Positions 1 to 7,008 of a DNA stretch of 32,729 nt are shown here, in pieces. Source of the DNA: a virus; IMG/VR virus record IMGVR_UViG_3300031673_000296, positions 1 to 32,729 of that record; one strand, 5' to 3'. Both the position numbers and the translations under genes were made by a program. The stretch's first letter is position 1. Every line of letters starts with the position of its first letter. Under the pieces are notes generated by a model. The model was not told where the DNA came from. It worked only from the letters and a program-made list of their open reading frames with translations, and did not search any database.

Positions 1-593
1 GTGTACCTGATCTTGCTAATGTGTCCTGTCTCCAGATTCTCGATGTCCACGACGGTGATAGCTGTGGTGGGCGCGGTTACGGTGATGACAATGCTCCGCA
101 CTAAGCCATTCCCTGCGTTGTTGATCTCTCCTTCCTTTGGGGTTGTGTCGAGAGTGATCGTGTCGCTGTTTGCCGTCCCGTGCCAGATCGTATCCCCCAA
201 CTCGAAGGTCAGGGTCATCGGCTGCCAGAAGCCATGTATCGAATGAGGCGTCACTGGCTGGTCATCACACCACATTCGCGCCTTGCGCCAGCGGTAGGCG
301 GCGGCGGCGGTGCTGATGTACAGATTCGACCACTTGCCGTTCCAGGCCCTCAAAGCGTCCACGAGGGTCAGCAAAGCGGCACGGGTAGCCGCCGTGTAGC
401 TCCCCCGCGCCACGAGGATCGTTCCTTGGGGCAGGGCCTCATCAGCTCCCCAAGGATTGAACACACCCCCGCCAGGCAGTTTTATTGTGCTCGGCGTCAA
501 AGCATCCGTCATGACATTCTGGGTTGCCAGGCCGTCGGGCAGAGGAGTGCCCCCCGCGTAGGTCGCGCCGAACCGCTCCAGATATAGACTCAT
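1..593 (-). CDS. Distal tail (Dit)-like protein, 3' end outside window
   Basis: About 197 codons are visible from an ATG at 593, and the frame is still open at base 1, so the C-terminus is missing. Its ATG overlaps the tape-measure stop in an ATGA. The N-terminus begins MSLYLERFGATYAGG. Around residues 140-195 there is a beta-rich segment with a GNGLVRSIVITV-like strand and a following VVDIENLETG stretch, a pattern common in the galectin-like domain of distal tail proteins. Dit forms the hub at the tail tip that joins tube to baseplate, and in siphophages it normally follows the tape measure gene, as here. The assignment rests on position and on a loose sequence pattern; another minor tail protein is possible. 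Confidence 0.6.
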   Translation of the reverse strand, partial: MSLYLERFGATYAGGTPLPDGLATQNVMTDALTPSTIKLPGGGVFNPWGADEALPQGTILVARGSYTAATRAALLTLVDALRAWNGKWSNLYISTAAAAYRWRKARMWCDDQPVTPHSIHGFWQPMTLTFELGDTIWHGTANSDTITLDTTPKEGEINNAGNGLVRSIVITVTAPTTAITVVDIENLETGHISKIRY

Positions 594-2752
594 ATCGGCA
601 TCCCCGCTGCCCTGAGCGCCGCCAGCATCCCCGTCTCGGTGTCCCTTCTGGTTGCGCCTGGGCCATCTGTTCCTGTGACGACGACGCTCCCCGCCGCGAA
701 CACCACGGTTGCGCCATGCCCGACAGCTCCTCCGGCGATGGCTGTGGGTATTGTTTCCGTTACTGGTTCTGTCGGCACTGGCGGCTCCACCGCTCTCTTG
801 GCCTTTTCCAGGGCATCCTCGAATTGTGTGAGTTTTGTATTCACATCGTCAACGAGACTCTTCATTTTATCAAGAGGCCCAGAGGATATACCCAGAGCAC
901 TTGCAGCGCTGCTGGCTATGTCAAGGTTGCTCTTGAAGACCGGCAAGGCGTCCTTTATGGTTTCAATTGGCCCTTTCGTTGCCGCCACTTCCTTCATTGC
1001 CTCGGACGCCCCCTTGACCACATCGCCGCTGTAGCCAAGCATGAACTCGATGTCCGCTTTGGTCGCCCCCGTGCGTTTCATTGCCTCCTGGATCATCGCC
1101 TCGCGGCCAGCCTTCTCCCTCATGAATTGCTCAAAGGCCCTATCGAAGGCGTCCCAGTCGATCGCCTCTGGGATCATTCCAGCATAGAAGGCTCGCTCGG
1201 TTTCTGCTGCCCAGACCTTGATAGCATCCGCACCCTGAGCCAATACGTCCGTAGGGATCAGGTGTTTCCACGCGCTTTGCGCATCCGTGGCCGCAGAGCG
1301 TACCCGGCGGATGTACTCGTCCCATTGATCCGTGTAGGTGCCAAGCCGCGTGCGGGCCATGTCGATGTCGGTGACGGCGGTCGGCTGAAGCAAACCCTCG
1401 ACGGTTGATCGAAGCTCATCCAGGGTCTGTTTCCGTATCCGCAACATTTCTCGCCCCTGGGCCTCGGCCAGACGTAGTGCTTCAGCACCCGATTCTTGGA
1501 TGCCTTCGTTGACATCACTCATTGCTCTGTCCCATTGCTTCAGGGCTTCGATATGTTCCTCGGTGCCGAAGGTTGCTTCTGCGAGCTTCTTTCCCCAATA
1601 GACCAATTTCTCCCCGGCCGTCATATGAGAGACTTCTATATCTTCTAGTGCTACTTTCACTCTCTTCAATGCAGCCAGTTCCTCATCAATGTTGGACACT
1701 ATTTCCCAACCAGGAATCGTGAGTTTGCCCGCAGCCGCCGCGACACGAAAGATAGCATCAGACATATCGAGCAAGCTCTCGGCTGCATCCCCGGCAAGAG
1801 GAATAATCGCTGCGATGGCTGGATGCAGATTTATGAGGCCCGTGTGCAATTCATCTGAGTTGATTTTGCCCTGCATAAAAGATTGGTTGAGTACTTTGGC
1901 TGCCCATGTCAGATCATTGAACTCCTCTTTGGTCAGCACGCCTTCTTTGCGCAATTCCTGGAGAGCGTCCATAGCCAATTTGTAAGGAACTGACGGCCCC
2001 CCGCGTTCTATCAGGTATGTGATAGCATGGAGATCATCTGCCAACTTCCCTAGGAACTTTCCGGTCGGGGTTGCCAAAAGTCTCGCAAGCGCGTTCTTGA
2101 GATTCGTGAATTGCGCGGCTGCCTTTTCTGCACTACTCGCGGCATCATCGGTGAGTTTGATATTGTCCTGCAAGATCATATTCACCAAGGCCAGTCGTTT
2201 CTCCTCATCGGTTAGGGCATCCGCGCTCTTCCCAATACTGGCAGCGTAGTCGTCAAATGTTTTCTGGCCCCCAGTCAGGATTCCTATATTATCAAGAATC
2301 TTCGGGGACATTCGCCCAAGGCCAAGAACCAGCGATTCCATAGCGAATTGGGCAGTAATACCAAGGGCCTGACCACGCGCAATCGCTATCTCCGTCAATC
2401 GTGCCAGGGTCCCGGCGTCTTTCGTCACACCAAGCATCATGGCCCGGTTGGCATTCATCATCAGGCTCATGTCAGATATGGTGCCCCGCGTTGCCTCGCG
2501 AAGACGGTTAAGCATCTCGTCTGGCACGCCCCCGGTGAGACGCCGGAAACTGGTATTCAGCCGCTCGACTTCGGTTCCCAGCCGCGCAAATGCCAGCACA
2601 GTCTTGGCTAACCTCATTGCTGCATATGCAATACCGAGAGCCTTCGCCGCCTGTTTCAGCGCGGTCAGACCTTTTTCGTTCTTTTTCACAACGCCACTCA
2701 TCTGGTCTTTCACGGCCAGAATGAGCCGCAGTTCCTCTTCAGTTACGGCCAT
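590..2752 (-). CDS. Tail tape measure protein
   Basis: This 720-residue protein sets tail length and is threaded through the tail tube during assembly. The N-terminal 80 residues are helical and basic (AVKDQMSGVVKKNEKGLTALKQ). Residues 80-260 resemble the tape-measure domain with repeated helices around MESLVLGLGRMSPKILDNIG. The middle and C-terminal parts are rich in alanine and charged helices, and a proline/glycine-rich tail contains a short hydrophobic GATVVFAAGSVVVTG segment. It starts inside the end of the frameshifted chaperone reading frame, the usual siphophage arrangement. At roughly 1.5 angstroms per residue, a relation known from other phages, 720 residues would give a tail of about 110 nm. 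No lysozyme or peptidase domain is evident. Confidence 0.9.
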   Translation of the reverse strand: MAVTEEELRLILAVKDQMSGVVKKNEKGLTALKQAAKALGIAYAAMRLAKTVLAFARLGTEVERLNTSFRRLTGGVPDEMLNRLREATRGTISDMSLMMNANRAMMLGVTKDAGTLARLTEIAIARGQALGITAQFAMESLVLGLGRMSPKILDNIGILTGGQKTFDDYAASIGKSADALTDEEKRLALVNMILQDNIKLTDDAASSAEKAAAQFTNLKNALARLLATPTGKFLGKLADDLHAITYLIERGGPSVPYKLAMDALQELRKEGVLTKEEFNDLTWAAKVLNQSFMQGKINSDELHTGLINLHPAIAAIIPLAGDAAESLLDMSDAIFRVAAAAGKLTIPGWEIVSNIDEELAALKRVKVALEDIEVSHMTAGEKLVYWGKKLAEATFGTEEHIEALKQWDRAMSDVNEGIQESGAEALRLAEAQGREMLRIRKQTLDELRSTVEGLLQPTAVTDIDMARTRLGTYTDQWDEYIRRVRSAATDAQSAWKHLIPTDVLAQGADAIKVWAAETERAFYAGMIPEAIDWDAFDRAFEQFMREKAGREAMIQEAMKRTGATKADIEFMLGYSGDVVKGASEAMKEVAATKGPIETIKDALPVFKSNLDIASSAASALGISSGPLDKMKSLVDDVNTKLTQFEDALEKAKRAVEPPVPTEPVTETIPTAIAGGAVGHGATVVFAAGSVVVTGTDGPGATRRDTETGMLAALRAAGMPI

Positions 2753-2885
2753 CAGCAGCCTCTTTTATGTCCAACAGAATCGCAGCCACAACATCATCTG
2801 GGCAGTTATAGAGGTCATCATAGCTCCAATTCATGTGACGCATGATGCGCCCCTCAAACCTGGCCCGTTTCAGCCAGGCGTCATC
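2739..2885 (-). CDS. Tail chaperone frameshift extension (gpT-like)
   Basis: A 48-codon frame follows the 116-residue chaperone and has no start codon near its beginning. It encodes DDAWLKRARFEGRIM and then HMNWSYDDLYNCPDDVVAA, ending at 2739 just inside the tape measure gene. The last stop in this frame upstream lies only a few codons before the A7 run at 2886-2892, so ribosomes can enter it only by slipping in that short interval. A -2 slip on A-AAA-AAA or a +1 slip joins it to the shorter protein and gives a product of about 163 residues. Such G/GT chaperone pairs are conserved in long-tailed phages and recruit tape measure and tube subunits. An internal ATG start is the alternative, but no good ribosome site is seen. 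Confidence 0.75.
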   Translation of the reverse strand, partial: DDAWLKRARFEGRIMRHMNWSYDDLYNCPDDVVAAILLDIKEAADGRN

Positions 2886-3231
2886 TTTTTTTCTCTTCCT
2901 CTAATGCCCTTATGTGAGCCGTCAGGACAGTCTCTATCTCTTCAACCGTGTCTGGATCGAGCGAAGCGATGGCGTCCCTGGATACCTCGACCTGCTTGTC
3001 CTTCGCATCGCAGAAAGACCAATCGATGATCCAGATGCTCAAGCGGAGGATGCTGTGCGTCTCCAAGTCGAGGGAGATGTCTATCTCGCCGTCGGTGAGC
3101 TTGGGCCGCAACGCCCCCCCAGCCAACCTCTGCTGCTCTCCATAGGTCAGCCGTTTCTTGACCTCGATCCAGTCCCCCTCCGAAAGCTCCAACCGCTCTG
3201 TCTCTGGCAACACGAACCTGCTACGTCCCAT
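2881..3231 (-). CDS. Tail assembly chaperone (gpG-like short form)
   Basis: This 116-residue acidic protein sits between the tail tube gene and the tape measure gene, the standard place of the tail assembly chaperone. It starts with RFVLPETERLELSEGDWIEVKKRLTYGEQ, a pattern typical of the small chaperone, where a substitution list of charged residues replaces any enzymatic motif. It ends in a lysine run that is the slippery site for the longer product. Its start overlaps the end of the preceding 91-residue gene by 11 bases. The function is inferred from position, length and the frameshift, because these proteins are poorly conserved in sequence. Confidence 0.75.
   Translation of the reverse strand: MGRSRFVLPETERLELSEGDWIEVKKRLTYGEQQRLAGGALRPKLTDGEIDISLDLETHSILRLSIWIIDWSFCDAKDKQVEVSRDAIASLDPDTVEEIETVLTAHIRALEEEKKR
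2886..2892 (-). promoter_or_regulatory. Slippery A7 site for programmed frameshift
   Basis: On the coding strand the end of the chaperone gene reads GAG AAA AAA AGA TGA, giving seven consecutive A. The -1 frame stops after five codons, whereas the -2/+1 frame is open for 48 codons. Position and sequence fit a programmed slip site, and the overlap between the two frames is restricted to a few codons around it. Confidence 0.75.
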
Positions 3232-3496
3232 GCCTCACCTCCGGCCTTCCTCCTACCTGTGCTTTCATCTGCCCTTGGTCGATCAGCACCTCGATGCCGC
3301 GCCAGCGCCAAGTCCGCGATCCGATATTCAGAAGCAGGTCGAAACGCGGGCAATGGTCGAGCCAAAACGGATTCACTGGCTCCACCGTTGCCCGAATCAC
3401 CGAGCCGACCTCCAGATGCTCCATAGTCCAGTTGAGCAACCTGGCCGCCTCTCGCCCACCCGCCAGCAGCGTGCCGGATGCCCCTTGCAGCTTCAC
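3221..3496 (-). CDS. Small tail-module protein, unassigned
   Basis: A 91-residue protein starts 3 bases after the stop of the tail tube gene and overlaps the chaperone start by 11 bases, so it is clearly part of the tail operon. It begins MKLQGASGTLLAGGREAARL and contains a beta-rich middle (VGSVIRATVEPVNPFWL) and RTWRWRGIEVLI. I do not recognise the family. A minor tail tube-associated protein or a domain of the tube protein split off as its own gene would fit the position. Tight spacing on both sides and a sensible composition support it being real. Confidence 0.6.
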   Translation of the reverse strand: MKLQGASGTLLAGGREAARLLNWTMEHLEVGSVIRATVEPVNPFWLDHCPRFDLLLNIGSRTWRWRGIEVLIDQGQMKAQVGGRPEVRHGT

Positions 3497-3499
3497 TTG

Positions 3500-3895
3500 T
3501 TAGGCTTGTGCCCAGGAACTCGCTGCCGCCCAGTTCCCGCTTATGGTCACCGGCCCGTCCACCGGACATTCGATGCTGAAGTCGATCCAGGCAGTGCCAG
3601 ACCAGACTTTGGCTGTCGCCAGACCAGTGGGATACAGATACATCGAAATCGGACCAGTAGACCGACTTGCATCATACAGGTTGTCGTCCGTGTCGTCCCA
3701 GAACCCCGAGAGCGCTCCTACCATGTCGGGGAGACCTTGCATGTAGATTTTGTTCGTGTCCTGGAATCCGGTCACTTCCGCTTTGTCCGCGGACATGTCG
3801 ATAGTCCACGAACTCAGGGTCGCAACCGTGCTCGGCACCGCGCCGCCAGCCGTACCTAAGTAAACTACGCCACCGCGTCCATGATAACGTGCCAT
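3500..3895 (-). CDS. Major tail (tube) protein
   Basis: A 131-residue protein of the size and beta-rich composition of small siphophage tube proteins. The N-terminus MARYHGRGGVVYLGT is followed by a strand ATLSSWTIDMSADKAEVTGF, which resembles the recurring beginning of phage major tail proteins, then GALSGFWDDTDDNLYDA and a C-terminal strand pair ending SGNWAAASSWAQ. It lies directly before the small tail protein and chaperone genes. An AAGGGAAGGAG-like ribosome site precedes the ATG, consistent with high expression. Subunits would stack as rings to form the tail tube. Confidence 0.8.
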   Translation of the reverse strand: MARYHGRGGVVYLGTAGGAVPSTVATLSSWTIDMSADKAEVTGFQDTNKIYMQGLPDMVGALSGFWDDTDDNLYDASRSTGPISMYLYPTGLATAKVWSGTAWIDFSIECPVDGPVTISGNWAAASSWAQA

Positions 3896-3924
3896 TGCAA
3901 ACTCCTTCCCTTATCAGGGTTTGT

Positions 3925-4977
3925 CTAGGATTGATTCAACACTGTCAATAAATCCGTGATCCGTGCATCAAAGGTCTCATGCTCCACCAAACGTGGTAAT
4001 TGCTCTGCTATCGCTTCCCTTTCCTCGTCATGTGCCAGATAGTAGTGAATCAAATCCTCCGCCTCTTCTGGTGTCCTGAACGTCGGCACCACGTCCCCGA
4101 ACACATCCTCGATCTCTGCCCGCCAGTCGGTGATGAAGAAACAGCCTGCTGCTGCCAGCTCGTAGCATCTGGGATTCATCGACTCGGCGTCCGAAAAGTG
4201 CTCCGTGTCACGCTTGTAGTCCGCACTCGTGCGATGCAAGTTCAACCCTATCTTCGCCTTATGATAGAGAGCAACCGCCCTCTCGTTGGCTATCATGGTG
4301 CCTTTCACATACCGCCGCAGCCAATTCCGAGATCCAAGAAGCACCCAGTTCCCGTATAGCCCCAGGTCTATCCCCGCCCAGTCGATAGCCCTCAGCAGAT
4401 TGATTCGCTCAATGAAGCCTGTGCCCACGAACACCACATCGTACGAGGGAATATCAGTGATGTCTGATGGCCCAAGATGTCTGTCACCGTCTATTGCATG
4501 CTGCCAGTAATAGGTTCGCTCGCAATATGGCCTGAAAGTCTCCACCGCCGTTCGCTCGTTGGTGAATACGACATTGCACCGCTCTGCTAGTATCTTTTCT
4601 TGGATGAATGTATAGGGCGATTCCGTGAGAATGATCGCCACCTTCATTCTAGCCCTTCGCAGAAGTGCAATGCCATCCGGGTGCATGTTGCCTCCAGCGA
4701 TTATCAAGACCCAGTCGGGCATGAATCTGAGCGCCCGTTCGACAATGCCTGCTGAAGCCATGTAAACTACATCATCGACGCAGGGGGCAGATAACCTTCC
4801 CTGATGGCGACGGTACAGAAAGTCCAGGAATCGACCAGCGAACTCCAGCCGTCCATCCAGAGCGATATGTACTACCTTCACACCTGCTCGTTCCAATGCT
4901 TCTTTGATTCCCCACCATACATCCTGGGTAGCCCAGGTAGCTCCAGGGTGAACGAGTAGAATGCTCAGATCGCTCAT
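3925..4977 (-). CDS. Glycosyltransferase, GT-B type (CgeB-like)
   Basis: A 350-residue protein starting MSDLSILLVHPGATW. The reading frame is open further upstream, but the ATG at 4977 overlaps the stop of the preceding gene in an ATGA and gives a natural N-terminal Rossmann strand. The C-terminal half carries SMNPRCYELAAAGCFFITDW followed by an acidic PTFRTPEEAEDLIHYYL helix. This is the arrangement of the CgeB-like glycosyl transferase group 1 domain, where the conserved glutamate contacts the nucleotide sugar. Lying between a tail-terminator-like gene and the tube gene, it may glycosylate a virion protein; that role is inference. Confidence 0.8.
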   Translation of the reverse strand: MSDLSILLVHPGATWATQDVWWGIKEALERAGVKVVHIALDGRLEFAGRFLDFLYRRHQGRLSAPCVDDVVYMASAGIVERALRFMPDWVLIIAGGNMHPDGIALLRRARMKVAIILTESPYTFIQEKILAERCNVVFTNERTAVETFRPYCERTYYWQHAIDGDRHLGPSDITDIPSYDVVFVGTGFIERINLLRAIDWAGIDLGLYGNWVLLGSRNWLRRYVKGTMIANERAVALYHKAKIGLNLHRTSADYKRDTEHFSDAESMNPRCYELAAAGCFFITDWRAEIEDVFGDVVPTFRTPEEAEDLIHYYLAHDEEREAIAEQLPRLVEHETFDARITDLLTVLNQS

Positions 4978-5405
4978 GTCATCGTCTCGTCTTTGGAGTA
5001 CCTGAGCCGCCAGCGGCAGCCATAAGTCGCTATCCCCCCATAGCCCATTGCCAAGAGCCCGTCCACGATCATCGCCGGAGCCCCGGCCCGAACCCAACTC
5101 ACTTTGTCGTTCAAGGTCCCGTCGCCCAGCAGTTTCTTCGGGATGCTCTCCCAATAAGTCAGCACTGTTGTTGCCGCCTGTTTGATTCCCTTGTCCTGTG
5201 GCCCCGCGTGTAGGTCTATGACTATCTCGCCCACGTCCTCGATCGTCGTTCCGAATCCAGGCTGATCCCAGTTGCCCCGACCAGGATAGGCCACCACGAA
5301 GGGATAGTCGTTGATGTTGTCCGGAACGACGGCTGGCGCGCCCTTGATGCCAGAAAGCGCCCCGATGAGAGCCTGCACCCTTGTTACCGCCTCAAGAAGC
5401 GACAT
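4974..5405 (-). CDS. Tail terminator / tail completion-like protein
   Basis: A 143-residue protein whose start overlaps the GT-A glycosyltransferase end by 14 bases and whose stop overlaps the GT-B glycosyltransferase start. It begins with a helix (MSLLEAVTRVQALIGALSGIKGAP). Then come a strand YPFVVAYPGR, a strand VGEIVIDLHAG, a helix KQAATTVLTYWESIPKKLL, and C-terminal strands ending YGCRWRLRY. This helix/strand order and length match tail terminators, which sit between connector and tube genes and cap the tube. Sequence identity to named families cannot be judged here, so the name is based on position and predicted fold. Confidence 0.6.
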   Translation of the reverse strand: MSLLEAVTRVQALIGALSGIKGAPAVVPDNINDYPFVVAYPGRGNWDQPGFGTTIEDVGEIVIDLHAGPQDKGIKQAATTVLTYWESIPKKLLGDGTLNDKVSWVRAGAPAMIVDGLLAMGYGGIATYGCRWRLRYSKDETMT

Positions 5406-6063
5406 TCACAGTCTCCTGCTTTGCCAGATATTCTTTGTAAAGCGATCCATCCGCTAGACCCATAACCATTAGATGGGGAGACACGATTCCCGTATGCACC
5501 CAAATCTCATAGTCGGTTTCCTTCCTGATTCGCCGACAGAAGCTGATGTCTTCGCTGCTGTTGAGTCCCTTGTCATAGTGATTGTAGAGATACTGAAACC
5601 AAGGTGGCTTGAGTGCCTCGAATACCTCTCGGTGTATCAGGATCGCCGAGGTACTGATAGCATCGACTTGAACCAGGACGGACTCTGCTGGCGGTTTGAT
5701 GGGAACCATCTGGTGATCGCTGACGTATCGATAGGCCATCGGTTCGTGTCCCTGACCCCGACGATAGTTCATGCCGCCGACGATCTTGATTCTGGGATCG
5801 GCCATTGCGCAGGCAACCAGTCGCTCCACTATGTCCCCTGGGTGCTTATGATCGCTGTCCAGCATACACAGATAATCAATCCCTTTGTGATCTACCAACC
5901 AATGCGCCATCATGTTCCGCGCGATGTCCGTTCTGCGATAGCCGAAGTTGAACCAAGTCCAGCCATAGCGTTTCACGCGGCCAGCGATCTGTATCAGTCC
6001 GTCCAGGGCCTCTACCATGACGGCCCGTTCGCAGGGAACGCCGATCAGCACCTTGGGTATCAT
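5392..6063 (-). CDS. Glycosyltransferase, GT-A (GT2-like)
   Basis: A 223-residue protein with a GT-A type layout. It has an N-terminal strand VLIGVPCE and a helix with RRTDIARNMMAHW. A DxD-type metal and nucleotide-sugar motif follows in LCMLDSDHKHP (about residues 89-93). Later are SSEDISFCRRI, which resembles the ED acceptor-side motif, and a histidine in GIVSPHL that could be the third metal ligand. It starts in a TGATG overlap with the connector gene. It is the second glycosyltransferase among the head-tail genes, separated from the first by one gene, so both probably act on the same product. Sugar donor and target are unknown. Confidence 0.8.
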   Translation of the reverse strand: MIPKVLIGVPCERAVMVEALDGLIQIAGRVKRYGWTWFNFGYRRTDIARNMMAHWLVDHKGIDYLCMLDSDHKHPGDIVERLVACAMADPRIKIVGGMNYRRGQGHEPMAYRYVSDHQMVPIKPPAESVLVQVDAISTSAILIHREVFEALKPPWFQYLYNHYDKGLNSSEDISFCRRIRKETDYEIWVHTGIVSPHLMVMGLADGSLYKEYLAKQETVNVAS

Positions 6064-6701
6064 CAGAGTATCCCGATGTAAGGCTCAAGCAGGGCCATGA
6101 TGTGCGGGTCGCCTTTCATGGTCACCTTCAGACTGAAGCTCATGCCCATCGGCCCTGTGACGCCAAAGATCGCATCCTTCCGTTTGAACAACTGTTCTAC
6201 CGCCAGGATGCACGCCTCGGTGATTTCGTCAGGCTGGCTCCCCGTAGCACAGAAGCCGAACGAGCCAGTGACCTTGACTGATTTGGTAGCACCAATGTAT
6301 CTACCACTTCTGAGATTCGCTGGGAATAACCGAATCCCAGTGGGATGCGTCTCGATCCAACTGTAGGGCCAGCCGTTGGTCGTCGCATTGTGGGGCATGA
6401 GCAGATAGTCGGTCGTGGCCCAGGTGTCGTCGTAGTCCAGGTCGCCGTCCGGGTCGGTGTAGAGGCCCCCGTCGGTCAGTGAGAGCAGGTCGTCCACGTA
6501 GCACAGCCGCTCGTTCTCCGGCGTGTAGTAGCGCGTCTCGGTGGTGGCGTAGAACCTGTGCCCCGCGATGCTGTCTATGGCCCTACTGATCGCCTGGACT
6601 TGCTGCTCCAACGTAGAGTCGCGGGTCTCATCCTCTCCCGTCGTGAAGCTCAGGCGATAGTTCACCAGCGCCAGGGTGCAATATCCGTTGGCGATTGTCA
6701 T
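6063..6701 (-). CDS. Head-tail connector (adaptor) protein
   Basis: A 212-residue protein with the features of gp6-like connector proteins. An N-terminal segment MTIANGYCTLALVNYRL is followed by a helix EQQVQAISRAIDSIAGHRFY. Next comes a beta-rich centre with YYTPENERLCYVDDLLSL, and a C-terminal helix EITEACILAVEQLFKRKDAIFGV. Connector proteins of this type form a ring below the portal and receive the tail. Here it lies unusually far from the capsid gene, after a block of accessory structural genes, but directly before the tail genes. Length and helix placement fit the family; I have no alignment. Confidence 0.7.
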   Translation of the reverse strand: MTIANGYCTLALVNYRLSFTTGEDETRDSTLEQQVQAISRAIDSIAGHRFYATTETRYYTPENERLCYVDDLLSLTDGGLYTDPDGDLDYDDTWATTDYLLMPHNATTNGWPYSWIETHPTGIRLFPANLRSGRYIGATKSVKVTGSFGFCATGSQPDEITEACILAVEQLFKRKDAIFGVTGPMGMSFSLKVTMKGDPHIMALLEPYIGIL

Positions 6702-7007
6702 TTAGCGTCTTGCCTCCAGCTCAAAATAGCATTCGAGAATGTTGCCACCAGTGGTGAACTTGATTTCGATGCGATAGTTGTGGCCCGCCACCAGATCGAG
6801 CACTACTGGCGTCGTGATGCTGGTGGTGTCGGAGCTAGGGTCGCCCTCCAATATGTCATCGGTCACAACCGCAAACGAGTCCGACATATCGTAGGCCGTC
6901 ACCGATACGCTCGATGGGCTATCTCCCCACGGCGTAGTGGTGAGCGTATAGGCTATCTCTTCGTCTGCCCCTTGTTTGAGGCCCGTTTCGATTATTTGTA
7001 GTTTCAC
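6702..7007 (-). CDS. Small beta-sandwich structural protein, possibly fibre-tail adaptor-like
   Basis: A 101-residue protein with alternating strands and no helix-forming stretch: EEIAYTLTTTPWGDSPSSVSVTAYD, then a TTSITTPVVLDLVAGHNYRIEIKF strand pair. This is an immunoglobulin or fibronectin type III-like pattern, similar to small phage fibre-tail adaptor proteins with a thread of the kind 'introduced strand, sharp turn, long GxxYxIxI strand'. It is adjacent (one base apart) to the 919-residue repeat protein and to the connector, so it may anchor the repeat protein on the particle. The function is inferred. Confidence 0.5.
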   Translation of the reverse strand: MKLQIIETGLKQGADEEIAYTLTTTPWGDSPSSVSVTAYDMSDSFAVVTDDILEGDPSSDTTSITTPVVLDLVAGHNYRIEIKFTTGGNILECYFELEARR

Positions 7008-7008
7008 G

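Noticed and set aside
524-1408. Plus-strand open frame of 294 codons opposite the tape measure gene
   Set aside because: The arginine/cysteine/histidine-rich translation has no recognisable domain and lies antisense to a clear tape measure gene.
4978-5154. N-terminal extension of the GT-B glycosyltransferase
   Set aside because: It is the antisense-like alternate frame of the tail-terminator gene, with low-complexity R/G/D residues. The ATGA overlap at 4977 gives a better start.
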